The notes under the pieces were generated by a model that did no database searches, was not told the origin of the DNA, and saw only the letters and a list, made by a program, of their open reading frames with translations. Positions 62,852 to 64,000 of a DNA stretch of 64,000 bases are shown one piece after another. The DNA is from Lachnospiraceae bacterium (GTDB taxonomy: Bacteria; Bacillota; Clostridia; Lachnospirales; Lachnospiraceae). The first letter of the stretch is position 1, and every line of letters starts with the position of its first letter. The translations under genes and the position numbers were made by a program. The stretch covers positions 42,047 through 106,046 of the forward strand of contig CAJTCH010000012.1 in NCBI GenBank assembly GCA_910574715.1. The letters are read 5' to 3'.

Positions 62852-63823
62852 ATGGAAGAGAAACGGGTACATGTCAATGAGAAATATAAGGATAGTATAT
62901 TCTGTATTTTATATCAGGATGATAAAGAACGGCAGTTAGAGCTCTATAATTCAGTCAGTGGAAAGAACTATACGAATGCAGATGATTTGCAAGTGGTCAC
63001 ATTGAAGCATGCGATATATATGGGAATGAAGAATGATCTTGCATTTCTTATAGCGGATGATCTGCATCTGTATGAGCATCAATCTACAGTCAATCCAAAT
63101 ATGTCGCTGCGGTTACTGCATTATATTTCGAAAGAGTATGAGGGACTTGTGGAGAGCCGTAAGTTGTATGGAAAAGAGGCAGTCGAGCTTCCAACGCCAT
63201 ATTTTGTAGTATTCTATAATGGAACTACGAAATACCCTGAGCGAAAGATTCTGAGACTGTCGGATTTGTACAAGGCTTCATATGAGGGTAAGGCGGAGTC
63301 TGACGGTAACGGGGTCAAAGTTGAAGATCAGAGCAGTGACAGTGAGAAGATTGGTGATATTTTAGAGAAAGAATCTCCGTTTTTGGAGTTAAAGGTTCTG
63401 GTAGTGAATATTAATCCTGGTCAGAATAAAGAATTTTTAAAAGAATGCACCACTTTGCAGGAATATATGGAATATGTTGTCCGTGTGCGGAGATACCGGG
63501 CAAAGATGGAACTTGAACAGGCAGTAAACCGTGCAGTGGATGAGTGTATTAAGGAAGGAATCTTAGAGGATTTCTTAAGGAAGAATAAGGCGGAGGTAGT
63601 GGCGATGAGTATCTTTGAATATAATGAAAAAGAAGTAATGGATTACATTCGTGAAGAAGAGAGAGAAATTATGAGGGATCAAGTAAACCACTTGTGTCGT
63701 TTATTGCTTAACGAGAAAAGATATGATGATCTGGAGCGTTCTACAAGGGACAGGGATTACCAGGAGCAGCTCTTTAAGGAATATGGTATAGATATTGTGT
63801 GTGAAGGAGAGGAAACATTCTAA
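62852..63823 (+). CDS. Rpn-type PD-(D/E)XK nuclease / putative transposase
   Basis: The protein has 323 residues. The N-terminal nuclease region has NDLAFLIADDLHLYEHQSTV around residues 59-78, in which the D and EHQ line up with the catalytic motif of Rpn-family proteins, followed by NPNMSLRLLHYI. The C-terminal part is charged and helical, as in relatives, and ends without the remnant's LTDEG motif. Members are linked to RecA-independent recombination in E. coli. ATG 62852 follows AAAGGAGG, the strongest site here. The 250 bases upstream hold no gene. It stands between two members of the palindrome family. Confidence 0.8.
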   Translation: MEEKRVHVNEKYKDSIFCILYQDDKERQLELYNSVSGKNYTNADDLQVVTLKHAIYMGMKNDLAFLIADDLHLYEHQSTVNPNMSLRLLHYISKEYEGLVESRKLYGKEAVELPTPYFVVFYNGTTKYPERKILRLSDLYKASYEGKAESDGNGVKVEDQSSDSEKIGDILEKESPFLELKVLVVNINPGQNKEFLKECTTLQEYMEYVVRVRRYRAKMELEQAVNRAVDECIKEGILEDFLRKNKAEVVAMSIFEYNEKEVMDYIREEEREIMRDQVNHLCRLLLNEKRYDDLERSTRDRDYQEQLFKEYGIDIVCEGEETF

Positions 63824-63860
63824 AGTATGTTTCTTTGAACTGCTCGAATGGGGCTTGAAT

Positions 63861-63890
63861 GGGGACGTAGTAAAATGGTAGTTTACTACG
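63861..63890. repeat. Degenerate member of the GGGACRTAGTAAA palindrome family
   Basis: GGGGACGTAGTAAA (63861-63874) is followed by loop ATGGTAG and TTTACTACG (63882-63890). The right arm then changes to CAATG where TCCCC is expected, so only 9 bp still pair. Confidence 0.7.
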
Positions 63891-63943
63891 CAATGTTAAC
63901 AACCTAACTCAAGCAACTACAACATATAGTGTTTCTTTTAATT

Positions 63944-63970
63944 GGCACGGGATTCCCTGTGCCTTTCTTT
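63944..63970 (+). terminator. Intrinsic terminator
   Basis: GGCACGGG (63944-63951) pairs with CCTGTGCC (63956-63963), with one G-T pair, followed by TTTCTTT. It is the first good terminator after the Rpn-type gene. Confidence 0.6.
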
Positions 63971-64000
63971 ATTTATAACCACTAATACGATTAAAATATT

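Overview
The window looks like chromosomal DNA from an anaerobic, probably gut-associated Clostridia (Lachnospiraceae-type) bacterium. The signs are strong AGGAGG-type ribosome binding sites, GTG/TTG starts, a CBS/DRTGG-type family II pyrophosphatase, Hsp33, a potABCD operon headed by an XRE-cupin regulator, paired GH13 alpha-glucosidases, PF09820-type AAA/PDDEXK proteins, and IS110 and IS66 insertion sequences. No rRNA, tRNA or CRISPR array was seen. The species is not assigned.

Region 1 (1-19.2 kb) is a glycan-assembly cluster, all on the + strand. It encodes two FkbM-type methyltransferases (the first cut by the window edge and frameshifted), another methyltransferase, GT2, GT8, GT4, GT-D and DUF4422 glycosyltransferases, a sugar epimerase, two tandem RgpF-like proteins, a radical SAM protein and a WbsX-type protein. 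Base composition changes sharply near 12.1-12.5 kb: it is AT-rich to the left and much more GC-rich to the right, so the cluster is a mosaic. Twelve of its 15 genes carry a small Rossmann-like module (GxG start, then a D/SDG-type turn). The module sits at the N-terminus of some proteins and the C-terminus of others, and one protein consists only of a membrane anchor plus the module. This is the best candidate for an undescribed system here.

Region 2 (19.2-29.6 kb) is an accessory zone. It holds a UPF0175/PIN-like toxin-antitoxin pair with a frameshifted toxin, an IS110 element with a bridge-RNA-sized leader, a small zinc-ribbon membrane protein, an IS66-type element with an 8-bp target duplication at the foot of a 19-bp palindrome, a truncated Rpn-type nuclease, and two tandem AAA-ATPase/PDDEXK genes.

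Region 3 (29.6-42.3 kb) is metabolic and envelope-related: a Gfo/Idh/MocA oxidoreductase, a zinc-dependent dehydrogenase, two GH13 alpha-glucosidases with an AraC regulator, and a divergent TetR / MMPL transporter / secreted coil-repeat protein unit with three matching palindromic operators.

Region 4 (42.3-48.2 kb) has two small ORFs, two DUF6033-like proteins, an AgrC/AgrA-like two-component system without an evident peptide gene, and a third AAA/PDDEXK copy.

Region 5 (48.2-62.5 kb) is core-like: a methyltransferase, hslO, nadE, a SpoIID-like/peptidoglycan-binding/LysM protein, the pot operon, an S1-domain protein, a CBS-pyrophosphatase and a flavin reductase. The last 1.5 kb holds an intact Rpn-type nuclease lying between two members of a dispersed palindrome family.
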